Source of the DNA: Cellvibrionaceae bacterium
GTDB taxonomy: Bacteria > Pseudomonadota > Gammaproteobacteria > Pseudomonadales > Cellvibrionaceae
Reading direction: 5' to 3'
Assembly (NCBI GenBank): GCA_021151825.1
Contig: JAGKWQ010000008.1
Coordinates: 124,001-188,000, forward strand
DNA: 64,000 nt
The position numbers and the translations under genes are program-made. A model generated the notes under the pieces. The model did no database searches. It was not told the origin of the DNA and saw only the letters and a list, made by a program, of their open reading frames with translations. This document shows positions 22,428 through 30,648 of this stretch, piece after piece (the first letter of the stretch is position 1; each line of letters starts with the position of its first letter).

Positions 22428-25242
22428 TGTTTACAAAACGTTTTTCTTCTTCGATATGCGCCGACATATAACCACCTGCCGGAGCTGCTGAAGGATCACG
22501 ACCGACATAGTCTAAATGCAGTGACTGACCATAAACATCAGCGACCACATGACGCATATGGTGCTGGCTGCTATACCATGCGCCCTGGTTCATTGGCTCT
22601 TCCTGGCACCAGAGAATATCTTTGATATTTTTGAACGGTGCGAGTGCAGCTTTCAATTCTGCTTCAGGGAATGGGTACAACTGTTCCAGGCGAATTAAGG
22701 CAACATTATCCAGATTACGAGCGGTACGCTCTTCCAGTAATGTGTAATAAACCTTACCGCTACACAGCACAACACGTTGTACTTTTGCTGGATCAACACT
22801 GGAATCGGTGATCACATTTTGGAAACTACCATTCGCCAAATCTTCCAACGTAGAAGTAGCCAGCTTATGACGCAACAAGGATTTTGGACTCATGACCACC
22901 AGCGGACGACGCATCGGACGGATCGCCTGACGGCGCAGCATATGGAAAACTTGCGCTGGAGTTGAAGGTACACACACCTGGATATTATGTTCTGCACACA
23001 ACTGCATAAAGCGCTCAAGGCGAGCCGATGAGTGCTCTGGACCCTGCCCTTCATAACCATGTGGTAACAACATAGTCAAACCGCTTAAACGGCCCCACTT
23101 GTGTTCACCGCTGGTAATAAATTGGTCAATTACTACCTGGGCGCCGTTAGCAAAGTCACCAAACTGTGCTTCCCAAATCACCAGACCTGTTGGCGATGTA
23201 GTTGAGTAACCATATTCGAATGCAAGTACCGCCTCTTCAGACAAGTAGGAGTCGAAGAGTTCGAATGACGGCTGATCAGATTTCATGTTCGCCAAAGCAA
23301 CATACGCAGAGCCATCTTTCTGACTGTGAACTACGGCATGACGATGAGAGAAGGTTCCGCGGCCTACATCCTGGCCTGTCATTCGGATAGGAAAACCTTG
23401 TTCAACCAAGGTTGCATAGGCAAGAGTTTCAGCCATACCCCAGTTAAGCGGCAATGCACCACCGGCCATTTTGCGGCGGTCTTCGTAAATTTTTTCTACT
23501 TGCTTTTGCAATACGATTCCATCGGGAATCTCGCACATTTTATTGGCAGCAGCTTGCAGTGCTTTTAATTCATAACCGGTATTAGCTGGAGCTATCCAGT
23601 CATGGCCAATGTACGGCGTCCAATCTACAAATAATGTACGATCCGGCTCGCTCACCAAACCACTGGCAACATGCTCACCGCGATCCAATGCTGCACGATA
23701 GTTAGTCGTCAAATCGTCCGCCGCTGCTTGAGAAAGCAAATTCGCCGCTACCAATTTTTCTGCATAGAGAGTGCGAGTCGTTTTGAGTGCACGAATGATT
23801 TGATACATCAATGGCTGAGTCGCTGATGGCTCATCAGTTTCATTGTGGCCACGACGACGATAACAAACCAAATCAATTACTACGTCTTTTTTGAATTCGT
23901 AACGATAGTCCATTGCCAATTGGGCGATAAACAATACGGCTTCAGGATCATCACCATTCACGTGGAAAATCGGGCACTCGATCATTTTGGCAACGTCGGT
24001 ACAGTATTCTGTCGAACGCGCATCTTCACGTTTGTTGGTAGTGAAACCAACCTGGTTATTGATCACAAGGTGCAAGGTACCACCAGTGCCATAAGCGCGA
24101 GTCTGGGACATCTGGAATGTCTCCATCACTACACCTTGACCGGCAAATGCAGCATCACCGTGAACAACAATCGGAACTACTTTTGCACCGGTTTTATCGC
24201 TGCGACGATCCTGGCGTGCACGCACAGAACCTTCAACTACCGGAGAAACAATTTCCAGATGCGAAGGGTTAAAGGCCATCGCAATATGCAATTCACCACC
24301 GGGGGTCATCACGTTGGATGAGAAACCTGAGTGATATTTAACGTCGCCAGAGGTGTTCAGAGAACGCTTGCCATCAAATTCCGCAAACAATTCTGCAGGA
24401 TTTTTACCGAACACATTGATCAAAGTGTTCAAACGACCACGGTGCGCCATACCTAATACAATTTCTTTTGCACCGTAGGTACCCGCGCGTTTTACCAACG
24501 CATCGACCAGTGGGATGAAGCTCTCGCCACCTTCCAGACCAAAACGCTTGGTACCGGGATATTTACTATCGAGGTGACGCTCAAGGCCTTCGGCAGCAGT
24601 CAATCGCTCCAGCAAAGCCAGGCGTTGCTCTTTGGTAAATTCCGGATTTGAGCGAACACTTTCAAGGCGTTGTTGCAGCCATTGCTTTTCAGCTAACGGC
24701 GTAATGTGCATGATTTCAGCACCGATATGACCGCAATAGGTCTTCTCTAATGCTTCGATAATTTCACGCAGGGTAGTTTGTTCTTTACCGATAAACAAAG
24801 TACCGCTGCTAAATACGGTATCCAGATCAGCATTGGTCAAGCCGTGGAATTGTAAATCCAGGTCGGCAACTGGCTCACGCACCATCAATCCCAGCGGATC
24901 GAGCTGCGCTTTTTGATGGCCACGGAAACGATAAGAACTAATTAATTGCAGAACTTTAATTTGTTTTTGTTCGTGCTCTGCGCTAACTGAACCACCGGCA
25001 ACAGTCACAGTGCGAACACGGGATTTACCCAATTGTTCAAATTGAGCGCGAATGACTGAATGGGGAGTATCTTGAGTCAGTACGCCATTTACGCGTGGCA
25101 ACTGATCGAAATAGTTACGCCATTCTTCAGGAACGGCATTAGGATTGTGTAAATACGTGTCGTAGAGCTCTTCGACATAAGCAGCGTTCCCACCGGAAAT
25201 GTGAGACGTACTCCAAAATTGCTCCATAATGCTGTCTTGCAT
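22411..25242 (-). CDS. sucA: 2-Oxoglutarate dehydrogenase E1
   Basis: Thiamine-diphosphate-dependent decarboxylase that succinylates the SucB lipoyl group. 943 residues, full length. N-terminal recruitment segment MQDSIMEQFWSTSHISGGNA, then EGGESFIPLVDALVKRAG, the GMAHRGRLNTLINVFGK active-site loop, GDAAFAGQGVV (ThDP/Mg), VICYRRRGHNE-like VDLVCYRRRGHNETDEP, and GQDVGRGTFSHRHAV in the pyrimidine domain. Start is set at ATG 25242 because its N-terminus aligns in spacing with E. coli SucA; the GTG at 25251 would add MGG. A palindrome GGGGATTAATCCCC (25262-25275) precedes the SD. Confidence 0.97.
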   Translation of the reverse strand: MQDSIMEQFWSTSHISGGNAAYVEELYDTYLHNPNAVPEEWRNYFDQLPRVNGVLTQDTPHSVIRAQFEQLGKSRVRTVTVAGGSVSAEHEQKQIKVLQLISSYRFRGHQKAQLDPLGLMVREPVADLDLQFHGLTNADLDTVFSSGTLFIGKEQTTLREIIEALEKTYCGHIGAEIMHITPLAEKQWLQQRLESVRSNPEFTKEQRLALLERLTAAEGLERHLDSKYPGTKRFGLEGGESFIPLVDALVKRAGTYGAKEIVLGMAHRGRLNTLINVFGKNPAELFAEFDGKRSLNTSGDVKYHSGFSSNVMTPGGELHIAMAFNPSHLEIVSPVVEGSVRARQDRRSDKTGAKVVPIVVHGDAAFAGQGVVMETFQMSQTRAYGTGGTLHLVINNQVGFTTNKREDARSTEYCTDVAKMIECPIFHVNGDDPEAVLFIAQLAMDYRYEFKKDVVIDLVCYRRRGHNETDEPSATQPLMYQIIRALKTTRTLYAEKLVAANLLSQAAADDLTTNYRAALDRGEHVASGLVSEPDRTLFVDWTPYIGHDWIAPANTGYELKALQAAANKMCEIPDGIVLQKQVEKIYEDRRKMAGGALPLNWGMAETLAYATLVEQGFPIRMTGQDVGRGTFSHRHAVVHSQKDGSAYVALANMKSDQPSFELFDSYLSEEAVLAFEYGYSTTSPTGLVIWEAQFGDFANGAQVVIDQFITSGEHKWGRLSGLTMLLPHGYEGQGPEHSSARLERFMQLCAEHNIQVCVPSTPAQVFHMLRRQAIRPMRRPLVVMSPKSLLRHKLATSTLEDLANGSFQNVITDSSVDPAKVQRVVLCSGKVYYTLLEERTARNLDNVALIRLEQLYPFPEAELKAALAPFKNIKDILWCQEEPMNQGAWYSSQHHMRHVVADVYGQSLHLDYVGRDPSAAPAGGYMSAHIEEEKRFVNKALTV

Positions 25243-25261
25243 TCCACCCACCTTAATCTTT

Positions 25262-25275
25262 GGGGATTAATCCCC
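25262..25275. promoter_or_regulatory. 14-bp palindrome upstream of sucA
   Basis: GGGGATTAATCCCC is a perfect palindrome 20 bp before the sucA start codon. It could be an operator or a leader hairpin. A second inverted repeat TTAAAAGC / GCTTTTAA lies at 25320-25338. Neither has an assigned regulator. Confidence 0.4.
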
Positions 25276-25431
25276 TGCTATCAACTAGCGGTTAGCTACC
25301 AAACGCTTTCAACTTGTGATTAAAAGCGCCGCTTTTAAGTTGCCATCACCAAAGGTGACAGCGAACAGTTTTTGATTAAACAAGCATAAATTGCTCATCA
25401 AACCATCAAATTTTGCCTGCTTCAGATACGC

Positions 25432-25452
25432 AAAAGCGCCACCTTAGGTAGC
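25432..25452 (-). terminator. Terminator overlapping the sdhB stop codon
   Basis: On the minus strand AGCGCTACC / GGTGGCGCT forms a 9-bp stem (one G-U pair) whose 3-nt loop is the sdhB stop codon TAA itself; TTTTGC follows. It separates sdhCDAB from sucA. Confidence 0.72.
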
Positions 25453-26148
25453 GCTCTGTAACAACATGTTGCGTATATGGCCGATGGCTCGTGTCGGGTT
25501 CAACCCTTTAGGGCAAACCGCCACACAGTTTTGGATACCATGGCAACGGAACACACTGAAGGGGTCATCCAAATTGGCCAGTCGTTTCTGGGTCGCCAGA
25601 TCGCGGCTATCTGCCAGGAAACGATAAGCCTGTAACAAACCGGCAGGGCCGATAAATTTATCGGGATTCCACCAGAAGGAAGGACAACTGGTTGAGCAAC
25701 AGGCGCAGAGTATACACTCATAAAGGCCATCAAGCTTCTCGCGATCTTCCGGAGATTGCAAACGCTCGATTGCCGGTGCTGGCGTATCATTCTGCAAATA
25801 GGGTTCAATCTTTTTGTATTGATCATAGAATTGGGTCATATCGACAACCAAATCGCGGATCACTGGTAAACCAGGTAGTGGACGCAAAATCAGCGTGTTA
25901 TTTTTCACGCATTCGGAAATTGGTTTGATACAAGCCAAACCATTTTTACCATTAATGTTCATGCCGTCTGAACCGCACACACCTTCACGACATGAGCGAC
26001 GATAAGCTAACGATTGATCCTGAGCCTTTAAGAGCTCCAGAACATCCAGCACCATCAAATCCTTACCTTGAGTATCAATCTCATAGGTTTTCATATAAGG
26101 CGCATTATCAGTTTCAGGGTTATAGCGATAAACTTGTACTTTCAACAT
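25444..26148 (-). CDS. sdhB: Succinate dehydrogenase iron-sulphur subunit
   Basis: Carries electrons from SdhA FAD to quinone through three Fe-S clusters. 234 residues. [2Fe-2S] ligands: SCREGVCGSDGMNINGKNG and LAC (about 54-75); [4Fe-4S]: CILCACCSTSCPS (about 146-158); [3Fe-4S] region: CHGIQNCVAVCPKGLNP (about 203-219). Ends AIGHIRNMLLQSAT. Start 26148 lies 15 nt after the sdhA stop with GGGAG upstream. Last gene of the sdhCDAB operon. Confidence 0.98.
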   Translation of the reverse strand: MLKVQVYRYNPETDNAPYMKTYEIDTQGKDLMVLDVLELLKAQDQSLAYRRSCREGVCGSDGMNINGKNGLACIKPISECVKNNTLILRPLPGLPVIRDLVVDMTQFYDQYKKIEPYLQNDTPAPAIERLQSPEDREKLDGLYECILCACCSTSCPSFWWNPDKFIGPAGLLQAYRFLADSRDLATQKRLANLDDPFSVFRCHGIQNCVAVCPKGLNPTRAIGHIRNMLLQSAT

Positions 26149-26163
26149 GATTTCTGCTCCCGA

Positions 26164-27936
26164 TTAGTAAGTGCGTTTTTTAGGCTGGAAAGCTTCCATA
26201 GTGCGCGGTTTGAAATTCACCGCACGCTTGCCAACGCGCTTTTCGCCGGGGAAATAGATTGAGTGACACAACCAATTGGTATCGTCACGTTCTTCAAAGT
26301 CTTCACGCGCATGGGCACCGCGAGATTCTTTGCGCTCTTCCGCAGCAATAGCAGTTGCTTCAGCCACTTCAAGCAGGTTTTGCAATTCCAAGGCTTCAAT
26401 ACGAGCAGTATTGAATGCATTGCTCTTATCGGTAATCGCCACATTTTCAATACGCTTGCGCAGTGCTGCAAGCTGCTCAATACCCTTCTGCATAAACTCG
26501 CCCTTGCGGAATACACCGAAGTAATTTTGCATAATAGTTTGCAGCTCTTTGCGCAGTACTGCTGCACTTTCACCACTGGTAGAAGTATTGATTTTATTCA
26601 GGCGAGCCATCGCATTATCAATGTCAGCCTGGGTTGGATCGAGGTGCTCGATACCTTCACGCAACGCTTTCTCGATATACAAGCCCGCTGCACGACCAAA
26701 CACAACCAGATCGAGCAACGAGTTACCACCTAAACGATTTGCACCGTGTACCGATACGCAAGCCACTTCGCCACACGCGAACAAACCATCAATGACCACG
26801 TCATTTCCATTAGCATCAATGGTCAAGGCTTGTCCATTCACATTGGTAGGAACACCACCCATCATATAGTGGCAAGTTGGAACCACAGGGATCGGAGCGT
26901 AAACAGGATCAACGTGCGCAAAGGTACGAGACAACTCACAAATACCGGGCAGCTTGCTTTCAAGCACTTCTTCACCGAGGTGATCAAGTTTCAGCAATAC
27001 ATGATCTTTGTTCGGGCCAACACCACGACCAGCAATAATTTCCTGGATCATGGAACGAGCTACTACGTCACGTCCCGCAAGGTCTTTCGCATTCGGTGCA
27101 TAGCGCTCCATAAAACGCTCACCGTCAGCGTTGATGAGGTAACCACCTTCACCACGGCAACCTTCAGTTACCAACACACCAGCACCGGCAATACCAGTCG
27201 GATGGAACTGCCACATTTCGATATCTTGCACAGGAAAGCCAGCACGCAGAGCCATGCCAACACCGTCGCCAGTGTTAATGTGCGCGTTAGTGGTAGAAGC
27301 ATAGATACGCCCTGCACCACCCGTTGCCAATACAGTTGCCTTGGCTTTTACATAAACGGTCTCACCATCTTCGATGTTAATTGCGATAACACCAACAACC
27401 GCACCATCAGCGTTTTTAACCAAATCAACGGCAAACCATTCATTCAGGAAAACAGTTTTATTTTTCAGGTTGCCTTGATAGAGGGCATGAAGCAGAGCAT
27501 GGCCAGTACGGTCTGCGGCAGCACATGTACGCGCAGCTTGACCACCTTCACCGAAGTTTTTCGATTGCCCACCGAATGGGCGCTGATAAATACGACCTTC
27601 ATCAGTACGGGAGAAAGGCAGGCCCATATGTTCTAATTCAAATACCGCCTCAGGACCAACAGAACACATATATTCGATTGCGTCCTGGTCACCAATGTAA
27701 TCCGACCCCTTTACGGTGTCGTACATGTGCCAACGCCAATCATCGTTCGGGTCAGCACTCGCAATCGCGCAAGTAATTCCGCCCTGGGCAGATACAGTAT
27801 GCGAGCGAGTTGGAAATACTTTGGTAATTACGGCAGTTTTGTAACCCGATTGAGCCAACTGCAATGCTGCGCGCATACCGGCGCCGCCGCCGCCAATCAC
27901 AATACCGTCAAAAGAAATCGTGCGCATAGTAGACAT
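26164..27936 (-). CDS. sdhA: Succinate dehydrogenase flavoprotein subunit
   Basis: Oxidises succinate to fumarate with a covalently bound FAD. 590 residues. FAD dinucleotide motif VIGGGGAGMRAALQLA (about 12-27), covalent flavin His in TRSHTVSAQGGITCAI, substrate loop HPTGIAGAGVLVTEGCRGEGG, active-site Arg region DVVARSM, and SVHGANRLGGNSLLDLVVFGR. C-terminus WLCHSIYFPGEKRVGKRAVNF is typical. The start ATG overlaps the sdhD stop by one base (TAATG), so translation is coupled. Confidence 0.98.
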   Translation of the reverse strand: MSTMRTISFDGIVIGGGGAGMRAALQLAQSGYKTAVITKVFPTRSHTVSAQGGITCAIASADPNDDWRWHMYDTVKGSDYIGDQDAIEYMCSVGPEAVFELEHMGLPFSRTDEGRIYQRPFGGQSKNFGEGGQAARTCAAADRTGHALLHALYQGNLKNKTVFLNEWFAVDLVKNADGAVVGVIAINIEDGETVYVKAKATVLATGGAGRIYASTTNAHINTGDGVGMALRAGFPVQDIEMWQFHPTGIAGAGVLVTEGCRGEGGYLINADGERFMERYAPNAKDLAGRDVVARSMIQEIIAGRGVGPNKDHVLLKLDHLGEEVLESKLPGICELSRTFAHVDPVYAPIPVVPTCHYMMGGVPTNVNGQALTIDANGNDVVIDGLFACGEVACVSVHGANRLGGNSLLDLVVFGRAAGLYIEKALREGIEHLDPTQADIDNAMARLNKINTSTSGESAAVLRKELQTIMQNYFGVFRKGEFMQKGIEQLAALRKRIENVAITDKSNAFNTARIEALELQNLLEVAEATAIAAEERKESRGAHAREDFEERDDTNWLCHSIYFPGEKRVGKRAVNFKPRTMEAFQPKKRTY

Positions 27937-28313
27937 TAGTTAATTCCCCAAATCACTTGAACACCCCAGACCAGATAGGTAACCGCTACAGCACCTAAAA
28001 CAATCTGCGCAAATATGCGTAAAAAGGTTGCTTTTGGCCCCATTAAACGGATGGTCAAATAATCAGTGAGCACAGCCCACAAGCCAATCCACGCATGGGA
28101 AATAAAGGACAGTAAAGTAACAAGGGTAAATACACGCATCCACAACTGACTATAAAGTGATTGCCACTGCTCGTAAGTCAATTCAGGATTTAATACGAGA
28201 TATGCAACGATAAAAATGGTGTAAGCCGCCATCACGGCACCACCAACACGCTGAATCAGCCAATCGTAAAGGCCACTGCGTCCAAAACTGGTTACTGAAG
28301 TTACCATACCCAC
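27936..28313 (-). CDS. sdhD: Succinate dehydrogenase membrane anchor subunit
   Basis: A 125-residue inner-membrane anchor with three helices (about 22-43, 60-82, 95-118). SHAWIGLWAVLTDY carries the haem b ligand region His. With SdhC it forms the haem and ubiquinone site of complex II. The gene overlaps the sdhC 3' end by 13 bp and touches sdhA by one base. Confidence 0.94.
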   Translation of the reverse strand: MGMVTSVTSFGRSGLYDWLIQRVGGAVMAAYTIFIVAYLVLNPELTYEQWQSLYSQLWMRVFTLVTLLSFISHAWIGLWAVLTDYLTIRLMGPKATFLRIFAQIVLGAVAVTYLVWGVQVIWGIN

Positions 28314-28675
28314 ACCCCCGCCAATACAATCAGCACAATCGCGATTACCAACGCAAGTTTAGCGCTGGCCTTACCGCCTTTTAATGACTCACCAATACCA
28401 AAGTCCATGATCAGATGGCGAATGCCCATTGTTGTGTGATAAGCCAACGCAGCCAAAACTACCCACAGGACACCCTGGCAAATCGGATTAGCAGCAAGAT
28501 CGCGGATACTATTAAAACCTTCTTGCGAATCGAGACTGGCATCAAGCATCCATAAAAGGAAAGCAACACCTGCAAAAAGGAAAACGCCGGAGGCACGATG
28601 AAGAATGGAAACGTAGGCAGTGATGGGAAGTGCAGCAAATGATATATGTAGATTGACAGGTCTTTTCTTGTTCAC
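28301..28675 (-). CDS. sdhC: Succinate dehydrogenase cytochrome b556 subunit
   Basis: 124 residues, three transmembrane helices. The N-terminal RPVNLHISFAALPITAYVSILHRASGVFLF contains the quinone-site Ser/Arg (HRASG), and YHTTMGIRHLIMDFG holds the haem-ligand His. Translation starts at GTG 28675 with AGGTGAG eight bases upstream; no in-frame ATG would keep the family N-terminus. First gene of the sdhCDAB operon, divergent from gltA. Confidence 0.95.
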   Translation of the reverse strand: MNKKRPVNLHISFAALPITAYVSILHRASGVFLFAGVAFLLWMLDASLDSQEGFNSIRDLAANPICQGVLWVVLAALAYHTTMGIRHLIMDFGIGESLKGGKASAKLALVIAIVLIVLAGVWVW

Positions 28676-28781
28676 GGTCTATCTCACCTGGTTGCCCATC
28701 GCGGGCAGGTTTAAGAATAAGCGCTTCATTTTTATCACCCAAAATGACACTAAATGAAACACGCCCTGCAAGTCGCGCAGC

Positions 28782-28810
28782 ATTATAGAGATTGACCTCT
28801 CGAAACACAA
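28782..28810 (-). promoter_or_regulatory. Predicted sigma-70 promoter of sdhCDAB
   Basis: On the minus strand the -35 is TTGTGT (28805-28810) and the -10 a perfect TATAAT (28782-28787), with a 17-bp spacer. It predicts a leader of about 100 nt before the sdhC GTG. Confidence 0.6.
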
Positions 28811-29091
28811 ACAAAAAGCCGCGCCGAAGTCTTCATATTCGAAGACGTGAAAATAACCTTTTATTTTTAACGAGCTTTTTACACAAGCCGCTGATTTTAA
28901 TAAAATATTTTCATGAAAATGCACTTCATGTGAGCACTTTACCTATGCTCGCCCCAGGTCAGTGCGACAAAATTAGAGGTTTTAAGATGTGCCAAGTATC
29001 CAAATTGACACGACAATAAAATTTTTAAAAAAGATAAAAGAAATTACCCCGGAGATACGCCAAAAACTTTCGTCTTAACAAACAAGTCATC

Positions 29092-29097
29092 TATAAT
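29092..29097 (+). promoter_or_regulatory. Candidate -10 element for gltA
   Basis: TATAAT lies 213 bp before the gltA start; the -35 at 17-18 bp (TTTCGT) is poor, so an activator or another promoter may be needed. Confidence 0.3.
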
Positions 29098-29310
29098 GCC
29101 GCTCGCAAACGGCAGCGTCAGCAAACTACAATCGCTGACTAGTCCATAAAAAGTAGCCGGCCCATAACGCCACTTGTAGAAAGTAAACGTGCGTTCAGCT
29201 TTAATTAACAGCTTAACCATAGCAGACTACCTACAGTTTTTATTCGATGAGCAGAGCGAAACATGCTTCTCTCAAGCCTTAAGTCCAATCAGTAAGCACA
29301 GGAGTCAGTA

Positions 29311-30591
29311 ATGACTGACAAGAAAGCACATCTCAAGATTGATGGCATTGATACGACGATTGAATTACCTATTTATTCAAGCACTATCGGCCCTGATGTT
29401 ATCGACGTTACCAGTATTACCAAGAATGGCTTTTTCACGTTTGACCCGGGCTTTATGTCCACCGCCTCATGCGAATCGAAGATTACATTTATTGATGGCG
29501 ATGAAGGCGTGTTACTCCACCGTGGTTACCCGATTGAACAACTGGCTGTCTCCTCTGATTACATCGAAACCTGCTACCTCCTCCTGAATGGCGAATTGCC
29601 AACCCCGGCGCAAAAAGAAGAATTCACTACCGAAGTTAAAAAACATTCTGTTGTAGACCCCTCTGTTGCCAACATTATTAAAAGTTTCAAGCGTGAATCG
29701 CACCCAATGGCAATTTTGTGCAGCGCTGTTGCCGCATTGGCAGCCGTGTATAACGATGAAATCGACATTACCAATGCCGAGAGCCGCAAAGTAACGGCGT
29801 ATCGTTTAATTGGCCAAATCGCCACTCTTTCTGCGATGGTATACAAACACCGCAAGGGCGAAGAATTTGTTGCCACCGACAGTAATCTTGATTACGCCGA
29901 AAACTTCCTGAACATGACCTTCGGTACCGCTGGCCAACCGTCGAGCGTTAGCAAGACCATTGCCAAAGCAATGGACAGGATCTTTATTCTGCATGCCGAT
30001 CATGAACAAAATGCGTCAACATCAACTGTGCGTTTATCTGGCTCATCAGGCACCAATCCTTTTGCTGCAATCGCAGCAGGGATTTCAACGCTGTGGGGCC
30101 CTGCTCATGGCGGCGCAAATGAAGCCGTGCTGGAAATGCTGGAAGAAATTGGCACTGTTGAAAATATTGAAGCTTGCGTTGCTCGCGCCAAAGACAAGAC
30201 TTCCGGCTTCCGCTTGATGGGTTTCGGTCACCGTGTTTATAAAAACTTTGATCCACGCGCTAAAGTAATGAAACAAACTTGTGATGAGGTTTTATCAGAG
30301 TTAGGCCTGGAAAATGAGCCCCTGCTGGCCATTGCCAAACGCCTGGAGCAAATTGCATTGGAAGACCCATACTTCATTTCCAAAAAACTCTACCCTAACG
30401 TAGATTTTTACTCCGGCATCATCATGAAAGCTATTAATATTCCAACAGAAATGTTCACCGTGATATTTGCGCTGGGCCGTGCAGTAGGTTGGTATTCTCA
30501 CTGGAACGAAATGGTAAGCACCTCTTATAAAATTGGTCGTCCGCGCCAACAATATACTGGTAGCCCGAAACGCGACTATCCTAAAAAATAA
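29311..30591 (+). CDS. gltA: Citrate synthase
   Basis: Condenses oxaloacetate and acetyl-CoA; entry step of the TCA cycle. 426 residues, the length of the NADH-sensitive Gram-negative type. N-terminal beta domain (1-50), then the active-site set LHADHEQNAST, WGPAHGGANEAVLEML (His), GFGHRVYKNFDPRAKVM (His) and VDFYSGIIMKAI (Asp). C-terminus WNEMVSTSYKIGRPRQQYTG. ATG 29311 follows GGAG by seven bases. Divergent from sdhCDAB-suc; the convergent 5'-nucleotidase gene shares a bidirectional terminator. Confidence 0.98.
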   Translation: MTDKKAHLKIDGIDTTIELPIYSSTIGPDVIDVTSITKNGFFTFDPGFMSTASCESKITFIDGDEGVLLHRGYPIEQLAVSSDYIETCYLLLNGELPTPAQKEEFTTEVKKHSVVDPSVANIIKSFKRESHPMAILCSAVAALAAVYNDEIDITNAESRKVTAYRLIGQIATLSAMVYKHRKGEEFVATDSNLDYAENFLNMTFGTAGQPSSVSKTIAKAMDRIFILHADHEQNASTSTVRLSGSSGTNPFAAIAAGISTLWGPAHGGANEAVLEMLEEIGTVENIEACVARAKDKTSGFRLMGFGHRVYKNFDPRAKVMKQTCDEVLSELGLENEPLLAIAKRLEQIALEDPYFISKKLYPNVDFYSGIIMKAINIPTEMFTVIFALGRAVGWYSHWNEMVSTSYKIGRPRQQYTGSPKRDYPKK

Positions 30592-30608
30592 TCGCATTTC
30601 CGAACAAT

Positions 30609-30638
30609 AAAAAAGGCCGCACTATTGCGGCCTTTTTT
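30609..30638. terminator. Bidirectional terminator, gltA / 5'-nucleotidase
   Basis: A perfect 13-bp stem AAAAAAGGCCGCA (30609-30621) / TGCGGCCTTTTTT (30626-30638) with loop CTAT. The A and T runs serve both converging genes. Confidence 0.95.
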
Positions 30639-30648
30639 ATTGCTTGCG

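Larger units (their letters stand above)
28676..29310. other. sdhC-gltA divergent intergenic region
   Basis: 635 bp without a supported gene; the open frames in it have no SD or family resemblance and overlap the predicted sdh promoter. It holds a good minus-strand promoter (28782-28810), a weaker plus-strand -10 (29092-29097), and an inverted repeat GTCTTC / GAAGAC (28829-28846) just upstream of the sdh -35. The 210 bp before gltA would be a long leader. Confidence 0.6.

Noticed and set aside
28679..28924. 81-residue open frame upstream of sdhC
   Set aside because: It covers the predicted sdh promoter, has no SD and no recognisable family.
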